A stretch of 64,000 nt of DNA from Bicyclus anynana. Its lineage: Eukaryota; Arthropoda; Insecta; Lepidoptera; Nymphalidae. A program made the translations under genes and the position numbers. Where the stretch lies: assembly GCF_947172395.1 (NCBI RefSeq), contig NC_069105.1:248001-312000 (forward strand). The letters are read 5' to 3'. This document shows positions 54,627-64,000 of the stretch, piece after piece; within the stretch, counting starts at the first letter, position 1; each line of letters starts with the position of its first letter. The notes below the pieces were generated by a model that worked only from the letters and a program-made list of their open reading frames with translations, did not search any database and was not told the origin of the DNA.

Positions 54627-54900
54627 GAGCCGGGTGGCGCAGTGGGTAGTGACCCTGCTTTCTGCATCCACGGCCGTGGGTTCGATTCCCACAACCGGAA
54701 AATATTTGTGTGATGACCATGGGTGTTTTCACAAATAAATACACACAGACACTCTGTGTGTATTTATACATTATATAAGTATTTATATGTAGTATATAAT
54801 TGTATATTAATATTATAATATCAACTATCTTAGCACCCATAACACAAGCTACTCTGTATGCTTACTTTGGGGCTAGATAGTGATGTGTATTGTTTAAGTA
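54627..54900 (+). repeat. SINE-4, tRNA-derived
   Basis: Head GAGCCGGGTGGCGCAGTGGG (A box) and GCCGTGGGTTCGATTCCCAC (B box) over 54627-54700. The tail region has AATATTTGTGTGATGACCAT, CACAGACACTCTGTGTG (a short dyad) and TTTGGGGCTAGATAGTGATG. It is not a genuine tRNA gene: a non-tRNA body is fused and the acceptor stem does not pair well. Confidence 0.75.
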
Positions 54901-55191
54901 TATTTATTATTTAATATTATTTATTATTGAGACAAACGTTTCGGTTGACTGATTATTATTATTATTTTGTTTTGTATTATTTTGTTTTCACAATGCCCCC
55001 ATACAAATTTATCATGGTGACACAGCGTCCGTGTGTCACCGACGTGACAACACGTCGCCAGCTACACACGGAATCATTTATTACCTACCACGACCTGTGC
55101 CGAAATTCACTGCGCAAAAGTTTTTTTTTTCTTTTTCACTTGACTGACCATGGAGGATTATGTTTTTAGCTCTCATGTATAAAATACGTGG
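54901..55191. other. Unique, nothing recognised
   Basis: TATTATTATTATTTTG microsatellite-like patch. The 54927-55169 frame has no domain. Confidence 0.35.
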
Positions 55192-55372
55192 TCACTCAAT
55201 GTGCTGGAATAGCGACCTCGCACCGGAAAGTAAAGCGTGACAACCCACGAGGTGGACTTCGGGCATTATGCTGGTTGCAGGAGTCGCTGGATGCTGGCGG
55301 CTCTCAGCCCGGTTTATTTGGAAGTCTTTCAAGAGGCCTATGTCCAGCAGTGGACGTCCATCGGTTGTTAAT
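55192..55372 (+). pseudogene. RTE-type LINE, C-terminal remnant
   Basis: Codons in shifting frames give V-L-E-(stop)-R-P-R-T-G-K, then S-R-W-M-L-A-A-like and W-K-S-F-K-R/E-A-Y-V-Q-Q-W-T-S-I-G. The tail is TTAATGATGATGATGAT. Stops and indels make it dead. The long minus-strand open frame over it is an antisense shadow. Confidence 0.65.
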
Positions 55373-55489
55373 GATGATGATGATAATAATGCCCACCGTT
55401 TTGAGCCTCGTAAGACGACTCTGAGTCTGGTTTGCTCTGCTCGGAGTATCCGAGTGGATAGATAGAAGTAGGCGTAGCTTAAACATGGC

Positions 55490-55640
55490 CGGGGCACATT
55501 GTTCAAAGAGCCGATAGAAGTTGGGGTTCCGAGGTTCTTAACTGGCGACCCCGCATTTGAATTCGCAATGTTAGTTGACCCCACTGACTGACCATATCAA
55601 CAAGCTAGTCCTGGGGAGTCGCTGGATGACTGGAGACAGG
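55490..55640 (+). pseudogene. Second RTE remnant, diverged
   Basis: W-G-S-E-V-L-N-W-R-P-R-I, then a stop and I-R-N-V-S, then S-W-G-V-A-G corresponds to the same C-terminal region as 55192-55372 with many stops. An older copy beside the first. Confidence 0.5.
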
Positions 55641-55743
55641 TCAAAATAGATCGGTCCTAAAGGTTCAGAGACCTTGGTTTTTAGTGTTCGTCTGCGCGTG
55701 CAAGAATGCGACGGAGTTTGACTCCTTTGTCTCTTTTCTTGAT

Positions 55744-55782
55744 ATGAGTCAACCTTATTAAAAGATAATAAGGTTGACTCAT
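55744..55782. repeat. Perfect 16-bp-stem hairpin
   Basis: ATGAGTCAACCTTATT pairs with AATAAGGTTGACTCAT over a 7-nt loop. Confidence 0.8.
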
Positions 55783-56231
55783 CTAACATAAACAATACTA
55801 ATTCGATAGCACACGGAATAAGGGTAGGACCCTTATATATCGATATCGATAATATATCGATAAAAATTAATAAAACTAAACTTAATTTAAAATTTATGTA
55901 TATTTTAAATTTTCAATCGACGAAAACGCTGTCGTCCATTTTGTGTTACTTGATGCCAAAGTAAATAATATCTAATAATTTTGACAAACACCATTTGGTT
56001 AAGGTTTTGTTTACGGGCTTATGTGACGTCATGAAACAAATAAAATACAGACATCATAGCCGATAGCGTTTTGGCGCGTATTGTCAAAAAAATGTTCAAA
56101 AAATTAATTTTAAATGTCTCAAAAAATATGATAATTTTTTTCAACCTAGTAGAACGATAATGAACAATTTCAGAACCCTTTTAAAAAAAACTCTTTAAGC
56201 CTATTCTTTTTTATTATTCTTTTTTATTTTT
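55783..56231. other. AT-rich, possibly an old repeat
   Basis: ATCGATATCGATAATATATC dyad at 55839-55862, then TTATGTGACGTCATGAAACA and GTTTTGGCGCGTATTGTC, words I associate with a common lepidopteran repeat. No ends defined. Confidence 0.4.
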
Positions 56232-56430
56232 TTTTTATTCTTTACAAGTTAGCCCTTGACTACAATCTCACCTGATGTTAAGTGATGATGCAGTCTAAGA
56301 TGGAAGCGGGCTAACTTGTTAGGAGAAGGATAAAAATCCACACCCCTTTCGGTTTCTACACGGCATCGTATCGGAACGCTAAATCGCTTGGCGGTACGTC
56401 TTTGCCGGTAGGGTGGTAACTAGGATTCTA
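56232..56430 (-). repeat. SINE-2 3' half, good copy
   Basis: TTCTTTACAAGTTAGCCC, ACTACAATCTCACCTGATG, GGAAGCGGGCTAACTTG (a dyad with the first word), CCTTTCGGTTTCTACACGGC, CTTGGCGGTACGTCTTTGCC, GGTAGGGTGGTAACTAG. Confidence 0.85.
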
Positions 56431-56947
56431 ACAGATCAAATCAATTTCCTAGCAATATTCGGGTACAAGGATCTTATCTAAGAGTAACTCCTAATTCTTT
56501 TTAATAATTTACCACTCCCGTAGCCGACACTCGTCGACGTGACAATGCGCCAGTAACGACGGGATAAATTGTTTATCAGAATTCGGCAGAGCACTTTGAC
56601 GTGATGCGCCCGCACCAGAAAAATTCACTTCAAAAACACCAAAAAGCCCGTCCGATTCACGTCCCTGGAATATTTTCATTTGGCGTGCGAAATAAAATTT
56701 TATTGCTATTGTTTTCAAATGAACGTAGAACGTGAAAAGGCGGGATGTTGATAGAAACAATTTAAGAATTAAAAGCAAGCATTTATTCGTCACTAGCTTG
56801 GATTATTCTAGAGATAATTTAATTTGATGATTATTATTTTAAATTGTGTTACATTTTTACTCGTTTCCATTTCATACGGTAAAGATGATCAATTAATTCT
56901 TAAACAATTATGCCATTTAACAAATTATGACACTATGTAACTTTAAA
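56431..56947. other. Unique; candidate conserved block
   Basis: 56520-56730 is repeat-free and GC-richer, with TTTGACGTGATGCGCCCGCA and GGCGTGCGAAATAAAATTTT. The 94-aa minus-strand frame 56509-56793 has no domain I recognise, though a short exon cannot be excluded. Confidence 0.35.
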
Positions 56948-57142
56948 TCTATACTTAAATTATAAAGCTGAAGAGTTTGTTTGTTTGATTGAACGCGCTA
57001 ATATCAGGAACTACTGGTCCGATTTGAAAATTTATTTCAGTGTTAGATAGCCCATTTATCGAGGAAGGCTATAGGCATATTTTATACCTGTATTCCTACG
57101 GGAACGGGAACCACGCGGGTTAAACCGCGCGGTGTCTAATAG
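56948..57142 (+). mobile_element. Helitron-like family A, decayed 3' end
   Basis: TCTATACTTAAATTATAAAG after A, GGAACTACTGGTCCGATTTG, ends ACCGCGCGGTGTCTAATAG instead of CGTCAGCTAG. Confidence 0.75.
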
Positions 57143-57820
57143 TTCTAACAATAATAATCGAAAATTATTTTTTTAAATTGTTGTAAAGGTTTGGAGTTAC
57201 GACTTCGGCCGTGGCTAGCGGAAAACCTATGTTATTTTACGTTCCAGTGCGGTATCGAAAATAGTTTGCGACATGGGTTGAACTATTCTTTGCTAAGATT
57301 TCCTTATACTGTGCAGGATTATGTCAAACATCACCAGATATCACGTATGTATACGTGTTATCTAGTTTAGTAAAAAAAAAACTAAAAGCTCATCGCAGCT
57401 CATAAATCGAAAGCATTAAATCATAAAAAATAAACTAGCACGTTTAAGGCAGAAATATAATCCAACAGCGACGAATAAACACAATTTATATTTCGTCGGA
57501 AACGACAGAAAAAAAAAAACGTTAAATTCGATATCATTTTTAAAGCGGGAAATGCGACATGGAATGGAAAATGAAAACATTGGAGTGTGAATTTACTGTT
57601 AAATACGTGGAGCGGAGTAGGTATGAATTAAACTGAACAAGGTGTCGTCCTTTTTTTGCTTTTAACTAGTATAATCTAAAGAGCTAATTTGCGCCTTGTG
57701 TCTTAATAAATTAATAACCCTCGGGTTTATGTATATAAAACTATACACATATAAAAATGAATGTACACGCGTACAAAATGTTTCAAATCCTTGTTCCTAA
57801 TCCACAGTGCAAAGATATCG
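57143..57820. other. Mostly unique
   Basis: A SINE-2 scrap (ACTTCGGCCGTGGCTAGCG) lies at 57200-57250. 57465-57610 is a candidate conserved block with CGTCGGAAACGACAG and GACATGGAATGGAAAATG. Confidence 0.4.
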
Positions 57821-57942
57821 ATCCTAAACAGTTTGTTTGTTTGATTGAATGCGCTAATCTCGGAAGGCTATAGGCTATAAATTATCCCCGTATTCCAACG
57901 GGAACGTGAACCACGCGGGTAAAACCGCGCGGCGTTAGCTAG
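57821..57942 (+). mobile_element. Helitron-like family A, internally deleted
   Basis: GTTTGTTTGTTTGATTGAAT, CGGAAGGCTATAGGCTATAA, ends CCGCGCGGCGTTAGCTAG before T. Confidence 0.75.
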
Positions 57943-58129
57943 TGTATAACACTACCATCTTCCGTTTCTCCTATTAACTACAACGTGGGTATCTTCGAGT
58001 CAATAATGAATAAACAACTTCTAGACATACGTGTCTACGTGTTCCTTCTTCACCGTGGGTTATATCCTCATCCTATAAAAGATTACTAAGTCTGTCCTAC
58101 ATTTATTTAGTTATTTGGCCTAGATTTTT

Positions 58130-58258
58130 ATTTATTTTTACTTAAGTATTATTTTTAAAACTCATCCCATTTTCGGGCAAAGGCCTCCCTCAAACTCTTC
58201 CATAGGTCAATGTTCGTTTTTTAGTGCTATGGTCATCTCGCACATGATCTGGCAGGCC
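58130..58258 (-). repeat. RTE-like LINE C-terminal scrap
   Basis: On the minus strand, W-K-S-L-R-E-A-F-A-R-K-W-D-E matches the end pattern seen at 31748-31990. Frames shift upstream. Confidence 0.5.
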
Positions 58259-58260
58259 TG

Positions 58261-58970
58261 TCCTACATACCTACCTGATTTAAAATCAATGTAAAATAAA
58301 ATTTAACACAAAATAACTGACGTCACAATTTGTGATTTGGAAACAGCGTGAAAACAAAAAAAAAGTCATACAACGGAACAAATATTTCAAATGAGCCATT
58401 ACGCAAATAGGGTTCGCGAGACGCGGGCGGCCTCCAAAAAAAAAAAAAAATATATACGTCCTTTTTTGTTTCAGGTGAAAATTTTAAGATTTCTGAAGCA
58501 GCTCGCGGCCGCCTATCAAATAACTCAGCCTTTGTTATGGTAATGCCGCCCGGAATTACCCCCTCTGTGTAATCTCGAGGTATAAAAAGTTTCCAACGCT
58601 GCATAAAACGCTTTTATTTTCGACTGTACCTTGGATTCCCGCTCGGTAATTGTATGCAATGATATCTGTTTTAATTAATTCTGTCTGCATCATAATGCAT
58701 TGCTTGAAATACTTTGAATAATATTTATTGTCAGAAAGTATTGTTGCTCGTGCGATCATACTTTTGTATTGTCACGTAGGATGTTAACAATTTGTTTATC
58801 ATTCTTATTTAGAGATAATCGGAGGATTGTTTTTAATAACTAATTATATTACACTACACCTAACTACTAAGTAACAAAGTTCAGTTTTGTTATATGCCGC
58901 TAATTAGGTTTGATAGCGTGGATTAAGTTATTGAAAAATCTGACGAGGACTCACTCGTGGCACAATGCGA
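58261..58970. other. Unique; candidate conserved block
   Basis: 58380-58620 is repeat-free with AGCTCGCGGCCGCCTATCAA, TCAGCCTTTGTTATGG (Sox-type CTTTGTT word) and TAATGCCGCCCGGAATTACC. A function is inference only. Confidence 0.4.
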
Positions 58971-59155
58971 GCTATAGACCTTCAGTTTTACCTGCGCAGT
59001 TTCAACGGTAAAGTTAAAAGTGTGTAGGCAAATCTAAAAACGGCACAGTTAATCTATCAATTTAAACTCATTAGATAAAGATTTTGTATTTTGTATTTTT
59101 TGTATTTTGTATTATTAGATAAAACTGTACAGTTAAAACTGAAAGTCTGTAGCCC
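58971..59155. mobile_element. MITE with inverted ends
   Basis: Left GCTATAGACCTTCAGTTTTA and right TAAAACTGAAAGTCTGTAGC are inverted copies with two mismatches. The centre holds a TTTTGTATTTTGTAT repeat (59084-59115). Confidence 0.7.
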
Positions 59156-59674
59156 GCGAAGTGTAATTTTTGTCTGTCCATGATGCAATAAGTTTCAGAT
59201 TGAATAACAACCGGTACAGTAAATGAAAACCGACAATAGGCACCCAAGCAACTCTTCATCATCCTTAGGATATTCACATTCACATACTATAACAAGCCTC
59301 AGTTCCAGAATCACAAGTACGGCACTGAATTACGCAAAAAGAGCCTCATTCCATCAATCACAAGAAAAATAAATTTCGGTTTCAGAATACCTACTTACTG
59401 TCTCAACATGACACACGACTTCACAGCAAAAATATCTTATAACAACCATCACGTAAATAGGATTTTCTTATGAATACATATACAGCCTAAAAATATACCT
59501 GCGTTGAGGCTCGGGAGCTGGGACAGATCTGCCTGAATTCTGTTACACTCGATTTATCAGAGCGCAATATGCCTTCTTATTTACGCGGTATAAGGCACTC
59601 CTACGTAATTCCGTGAAACTGAAAAAAAGATTTGATTTGGTCCTTTTAAAGACACATTCACGGGTTTTAAATAA
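59156..59674. other. Unique, nothing recognised
   Basis: AT-rich spacer with no gene. Confidence 0.35.
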
Positions 59675-59862
59675 CTAGCTGACGCCGCGCGGTTTCACAC
59701 GCTTGGTTCCCGTTCCCGTAGGAATACGGAGATAACATATAGCCTGTAACCTTACTCGATAAATGGGCTATCTAACACTGAAAGCATTTTTCAAATCGGA
59801 CCAGTAGTTCCTGAGATTAGCGCGTTCAAACAAAACTCTTTAGCTTTATAATGTTAGTATAG
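59675..59862 (-). mobile_element. Helitron-like family A, full length
   Basis: CTAGCTGACGCCGCGCGG through ATAATGTTAGTATAGA before T. Confidence 0.8.
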
Positions 59863-60908
59863 ATGTCAAGGTCACATTGTAGGGTAAGTTTGAGTACGTC
59901 TTATCTGAAGCATAAATGTTAAGTTTCATATTAAGTTTATTAATTTCACCGACAACACAAAATTGTGCTTGTATTTTTCCAGACGAACTCGGTCAGAAAG
60001 ATATGTACCTACTACTACAAAAGTTGTTCGAATTGAAGAATTATAACCGTGTCACTTATCAATGCCATGTAGTGTTTGTGTCTACTAAATAGATACCTAC
60101 AACACTACATACACTATCACATGTACATTGGTAGTGGGGGAAATGGGACAGTCTAGTCTGTCACCGACGCTCGACCGGGGTGGTCGTGTGCGATCTGCTT
60201 GCCATACTAGTGTAGGAATAAGCCAGTGATTTGCTTATCTCATAGTAAGGACAAGGGTCCTTACAGTTACAAATAAAAAATTAAATTGAAAATCAATTAA
60301 AAACACGTAGCGTTATTTTATGCCACGGTATACAAAACAAATCACTAACGGGTGATATAATCTATTGTTAAGTCAGCTAAAAGTTGGAGATTACTGAAGC
60401 ACCCAGTGTCAAACAACTCCACTTTTGTCATGCAAATGCGACGGGATTACACTGTCTAGTGTCTGTGCTAAATATCTAGCAGTAGAAAGATTTAAACGTC
60501 GCTGAAAAGTATACAAAACCTAGTCCCTACCTGAATTATAAACGCAAAAGTGTACTTGTTCGTTTAAAGTATTTTCGTATAAAACTATTTTTGCTTCCAC
60601 TAGAACTTTACGTTGTTGGTGGTAGGTACCACAAAACAGACATCACTAAAAGCTAACGCTTTAGGTACAGTACAAGTACAAAAATAAACGTATATATATT
60701 TAAACTAAAAAAATAAAATGTTTTTTTTTAACCCTAAAATACCTGTCCGTGACACTGGGTTACACACCTCTAAATCCACATACAAATAGCGCTATTCTGT
60801 AACTATGTTTTTATTATTTTATTTATTTATTATTCTACAAAATACATATTAAAGTTAAGCCTAACCATAAATGCAACACAAACAGATAAATATAAATGAG
60901 CATAAATT
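59863..60908. other. Mostly unique
   Basis: 60375-60475 (TTTTGTCATGCAAATGCGAC, GGGATTACACT) carries an octamer-like ATGCAAAT and a GGGATTA word. Candidate regulatory block only. No gene. Confidence 0.35.
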
Positions 60909-61003
60909 GACAATGCGAGTTTCGAATTCGTCTCCATCTCTCTATCTATAATATTGTGTTAGACGGAGAAAGATACAAAACCAATTCGAAACTCACACTG
61001 TCG
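60909..61003. mobile_element. 95-bp fold-back MITE
   Basis: GACAATGCGAGTTTCGAATT is mirrored by AATTCGAAACTCACACTGTC (two mismatches). Inner arms CTCCATCTCTCTATCT and AGACGGAGAAAGATA also pair. Confidence 0.7.
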
Positions 61004-61227
61004 AGTTTATAAAAACATCTAAACAGAACAGTGCTACAACATATAAGCGTAACTTTGGAACTTCACGTCCCGAGTCCCCAACTTGTATACAAAATTAAAT
61101 CGAATTTCCCCGCCAACGACTCGCAGAATCTTTGAACCCTTTGAGAGAATGTCCGTCGCGAACGATCAAACGGAACCGAGGCGTGTAGCTGCTAGCTGCC
61201 GCGCACTGGGGAGACTGCAGACGAATG
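61004..61227. other. Unique GC-richer block
   Basis: CCCCGCCAACGACTCGCAG and GCTGCTAGCTGCCGCGCACT lie in a repeat-free block that the hAT MITE has entered at its right edge. Confidence 0.35.
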
Positions 61228-61235
61228 GTGTAGAC

Positions 61236-61586
61236 CAGTGATTCCCAAAGTGGCCTATATCGACCTCTAGGGGTCTATGACAAATTGCAAAGGGTCTATT
61301 ATGTCAGCGAAAAAAAATTTGGGTGTCTATTAAATAAAAATGGTTTCCACGATAGAGGATAACACATAAACTGATAGTACCTATTTTTTACATCATATTA
61401 TCTTATAATATCAAAACATATACATTATTTTAAAAGGAACTATGAAGTAAAAAATGTATTATATACGTTTATAAAATTGTGTAAGTTGTAGGATACAGAA
61501 AATCAATATCAAATAAGTAGGGGGTCTACCCAACCCGGAAAAACATGGCAAGGGGTCTACGACACAAAAAAGTTTGGGAAACTCTG
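61236..61586. mobile_element. 351-bp hAT-type MITE with perfect 8-bp duplication
   Basis: It starts CAGTGATTCCCAAAGTGG and ends AGTTTGGGAAACTCTG. Both flanks are GTGTAGAC (61228-61235 and 61587-61594). CAG...CTG ends with an 8-bp duplication identify hAT. Sub-ends GGGGTCTATGACA and AAGGGGTCTACGACA also recur. It has no transposase, so it depended on a partner. Confidence 0.9.
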
Positions 61587-61594
61587 GTGTAGAC

Positions 61595-62080
61595 AATTTA
61601 ATTAAGTCATCATTATTGACAGCACAGAATAAATTGTACACTGTATACTGACGGGTTAAGATTGATTTTGTTTTTACGGCAAGTTTACCGTGACTGTGTA
61701 TATCAGTGGATTGCACAAAGTTATTAACTAGGGGACTATACGTCAAAATTGTACAAAATGGGATATCCTTGGCCAATACAGGTTCTTAATGAGTCCTAAT
61801 TAATGATCTGAGATAGTTTCCTTGGCAACACGACTATTTGTTTTTATGAAACTAATTGTAAAATCAAAAATCTGACAACGTATTTACCAAATGGTAAAAC
61901 CATATGAGTCGAATCTAATGAAGAAACGAAAACCAAAACAAACAGTTTAGGCTGTTGAGCGTAGCTGTAGCTTTGGCACTTTATCGACTCGTATGTTTTG
62001 TGGTAAAAACCTATCTTAGAATGTGATATACTTAGGAACTATAGAAAAACACGATAATGGCGGGTTTACTTGAAGGATTT
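61595..62080. other. Unique, nothing recognised
   Basis: AT-rich spacer with AGGGGACTATACGTCAAAAT, which faintly resembles the MITE body at 43269-43408. Confidence 0.35.
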
Positions 62081-62190
62081 AATTCCATCTACCCATAACT
62101 CTGACGGTGCACCGCCGGACCTTGGCAACAAGATGTGTAGAGTAGAGTGGTAACTAACCACGGCCAATGGTGTTTTATATGTTTTATAGT
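62081..62190 (-). repeat. SINE-2 fragment, diverged
   Basis: CCATCTACCCATAACTCTGA, CGGTGCACCGCCGGACC, GAGTGGTAACTAACCACGGC follows the SINE-2 minus-strand order. Confidence 0.5.
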
Positions 62191-62380
62191 GCCTAACCTA
62201 GTTAAAAACCTTGTGCACACCACTAACCACGGCCAACGCCGATACCACCAGACAAAGTCGCATAAAAAAACATTGTCATCAATAAATACCTATTGCTCAA
62301 TGCTCATACCTCAAGACATTTAAGTCCTGATTTGTTACCAAGGGACGATAGACGTAAAATGTTGTTATATATAAGCCATA

Positions 62381-63083
62381 TCTAATATATAAAATTCTCG
62401 TGTCGCGGTGTTCGAACTTGAACTCCTCCGAAACGGCTCGACCGATTTTTGTGATCCTTAGCGTGATTGTCGGCCAGGGTGGAGAATCGGCCAACATCTA
62501 TTTTTCATCCCCCTAAATGTTAAGGGTAGTCCACCCCTAAATTTTTTTTTTTATTTTTTAGGCAAAATTTTTTGTTTTTATTTTTTTATGACACAGCATA
62601 CAAAAATACTTACAACCCTAAATTTTCACCCCTCTACGATCAACCCTTATATTTTATTTGTTAATTAAAAACTATAATTTTTTTTGGTAAAATTTTTTTT
62701 TATTTTTTGATGACTTACAATAAAAAATCTCATAATACTTTCAATTTTTCACCCCTCTACGATCAACCCCTATTTTTTATTTGTTAATTATAAACTTTAA
62801 TTTTTTGCCAAAAACCCTAAAATAGCCCTTTTCTTTTTCCCATACAAAGGGGGTAGGGGTAGGGTAGGGGTAGGGTAGGGGTAGGGTAGAGGTAGGGTAG
62901 GGTAGGGGTAGGGTAGGGGTAGGGTAGGGCTAGGGTAGGGGTAGGGTAGGGGTAGGGTAGGGGTAGGGTAGGGGTAGGGTAGGGGAAGGGTAGGGGTAGG
63001 GTAGGGGTAGGGTAGGGGTAGGGTAGCGGTAGTTGAAAGTTTACATCGAGTTTCACGCGGACGAAGTCGCGGGCATCCGCTAG
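62381..63083 (+). mobile_element. Helitron-like family E, complete, with minisatellite
   Basis: It starts TCTAATATATAAAATTCTCG after A and ends GCGGGCATCCGCTAG before T. The GCGG/CCGC hairpin precedes CTAG. Between lie ACTCCTCCGAAACGGCTCG, T-rich duplicated blocks (ACCCCTCTACGATCAACCC at 62630 and 62751) and a G-rich array. Non-coding. Confidence 0.8.
62849..63030 (+). repeat. 11-bp GGGTAGGGGTA minisatellite
   Basis: About 16 units of GGGTAGGGGTA with few substitutions. All G-runs are on the plus strand with TA spacers, so G-quadruplex formation is plausible. The minus-strand Pro/Leu/Tyr-rich open frame here is only the translated repeat. Confidence 0.95.
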
Positions 63084-63505
63084 TTAATATATAAAATTAT
63101 GTTAGAACTTTAAGCCCAACAGTATTAATCAGTAAACCGAAACAACTTGATATAGATTATAGAGGGTTCACCTAACACGTTAGGTAATCTAAAAGTTTAG
63201 ATAGCCCCAGAGATGACAGTAACTAATATTAAACGTAGTTTTGTTTATACAACAGTACACAGATAAACATAAAACTTCAGACAGTGTTCTCTGTTTATAC
63301 GTCAAAGGGGACTTTGAGCAAAACTTTAATTTAATCTCTCTCTCTCTCTCTTTAATCTGTGTCCCACACGCTTAGTAGATATTTTACCATTGGAATTGCA
63401 ATTTGTTTCTACCGCATTTTATTTTAATCTACATAATATGCTAGATACAGGTACATCAATGTCAAAATAAAACATTTAATTATTAGTGTCATCATCACCT
63501 CTTTA
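63084..63505. other. AT-rich, nothing recognised
   Basis: TTAATATATAAAATTATG directly after the Helitron resembles a second family E start that has decayed. (TC)n at 63336-63353. Confidence 0.4.
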
Positions 63506-63893
63506 TACAGGAAGAAAATTTTTTTAGTGCGGATATTTTTATATTTTGTACATAAACAAAATTTAATGAACACGTATTTTTTCTTTTTTTTTTTAACTCA
63601 AAAATAACAAAATTATCGTTAGCTAAAGTTATTTACTTTTAAACAGAATTTTAGGGTCACCCTATTGTGCGTTTATTTTATTTTCGTTTGATACCTAAAG
63701 GACGTCACCAGATCACTTTTAAGCTGAATATATCTTGTTTAGTAATAATATGTACATTATTTTGTTATTTTAGAGACATAAATTAAAAAAAAAAATTACA
63801 TAAAATGTATCGAACTGTTTGCAGATTTATATTCTATTAATGATACAGAACCACGAAAAAAAATATCCGCACTAAAGACCGAATCACCCTGTA
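63506..63893. mobile_element. ~388-bp MITE ending CACCCTGTA
   Basis: Left TACAGG and TTTAGTGCGGATATTTTT are mirrored at the right by AAAAATATCCGCACTAAAG and CACCCTGTA. A 10-bp difference lies inside the left arm. Non-coding; superfamily uncertain. Confidence 0.65.
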
Positions 63894-64000
63894 TGTATAC
63901 AACAGTAAGGATCAACAAATCATGTAATTCGCTTTACATAACACACCTTTTACGCACATACATATAAACAAAAGCTCAACAGTTAAACCAATTCAGGAAT

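Noticed and set aside
55192..55584. 130-aa minus-strand open frame as a gene
   Set aside because: It is antisense to two RTE LINE remnants read on the plus strand.
56509..56793. 94-aa minus-strand frame as an exon
   Set aside because: No domain or clear splice context; it overlaps a candidate conserved non-coding island. A short exon cannot be fully excluded.
62849..63030. Telomeric repeat
   Set aside because: The unit GGGTAGGGGTA is not the insect TTAGG repeat, and the array lies inside a Helitron-like element with intact ends.
62817..63056. 79-aa Pro/Leu/Tyr-rich minus-strand frame
   Set aside because: It is only the translation of the 11-bp minisatellite.

Overview
The window looks like intergenic or deep-intronic DNA of a moth or butterfly (Lepidoptera). 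It is AT-rich with short GC-rich islands. Its repeats are lepidopteran in type: tRNA-derived SINEs, very many short Helitron-like elements ending in CTAG, RTE and CR1/Jockey-type LINE pieces, and hAT-type MITEs. The commonest SINE resembles one I associate with nymphalid butterflies, but that is recollection and not a sequence search. I found no convincing host protein-coding exon, true tRNA or rRNA gene, or CRISPR array. Most open frames are chance frames or lie inside repeats.

The only long coding region is in a CR1/Jockey-superfamily LINE at 37662-40688. It is 5'-truncated inside its endonuclease domain but otherwise has an unbroken reverse-transcriptase frame, a 3' UTR and a TGAATTT-type tail. 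It sits inside a four-copy ~216-241 bp satellite (37200-41165), with two units on each side.

Layout. 0-9 kb: MITEs, a 62-bp tandem array (1891-2245), Helitrons, and a diverged repeat cluster (5860-7140). 9-15 kb: a ~260-bp satellite (9895-11035), a 200-bp direct repeat and a 194-bp satellite (12994-14185), and the tail of a possible transposase (15225-15371). 16-28 kb: RTE LINE 3' ends, a 770-bp structure with ~147-bp inverted arms (18247-19019), and nested Helitron/MITE/SINE insertions. 28-37 kb: SINEs, two LINE 3' ends, two MITEs with clear inverted ends, and three Helitron-like elements laid end to end (35698-36246). 41-50 kb: hairpins, a MITE with an exact 8-bp target duplication, and four diverged copies of a ~95-bp motif (44993-47418). 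50-64 kb: SINEs, RTE remnants, a 351-bp hAT MITE with a perfect 8-bp duplication (61236-61586), and a complete 703-bp Helitron-like element carrying a G-rich 11-bp minisatellite (62381-63083).

Between the repeats lie unique, moderately GC-rich blocks that could be conserved non-coding elements, but this needs cross-species alignment. The clearest interaction visible is parasitic: the main SINE family and the RTE LINE remnants share a GGTTGATAATGATGAT-like 3' tail, so the LINE machinery probably mobilised the SINE. I see no evidence for a new multi-gene system.
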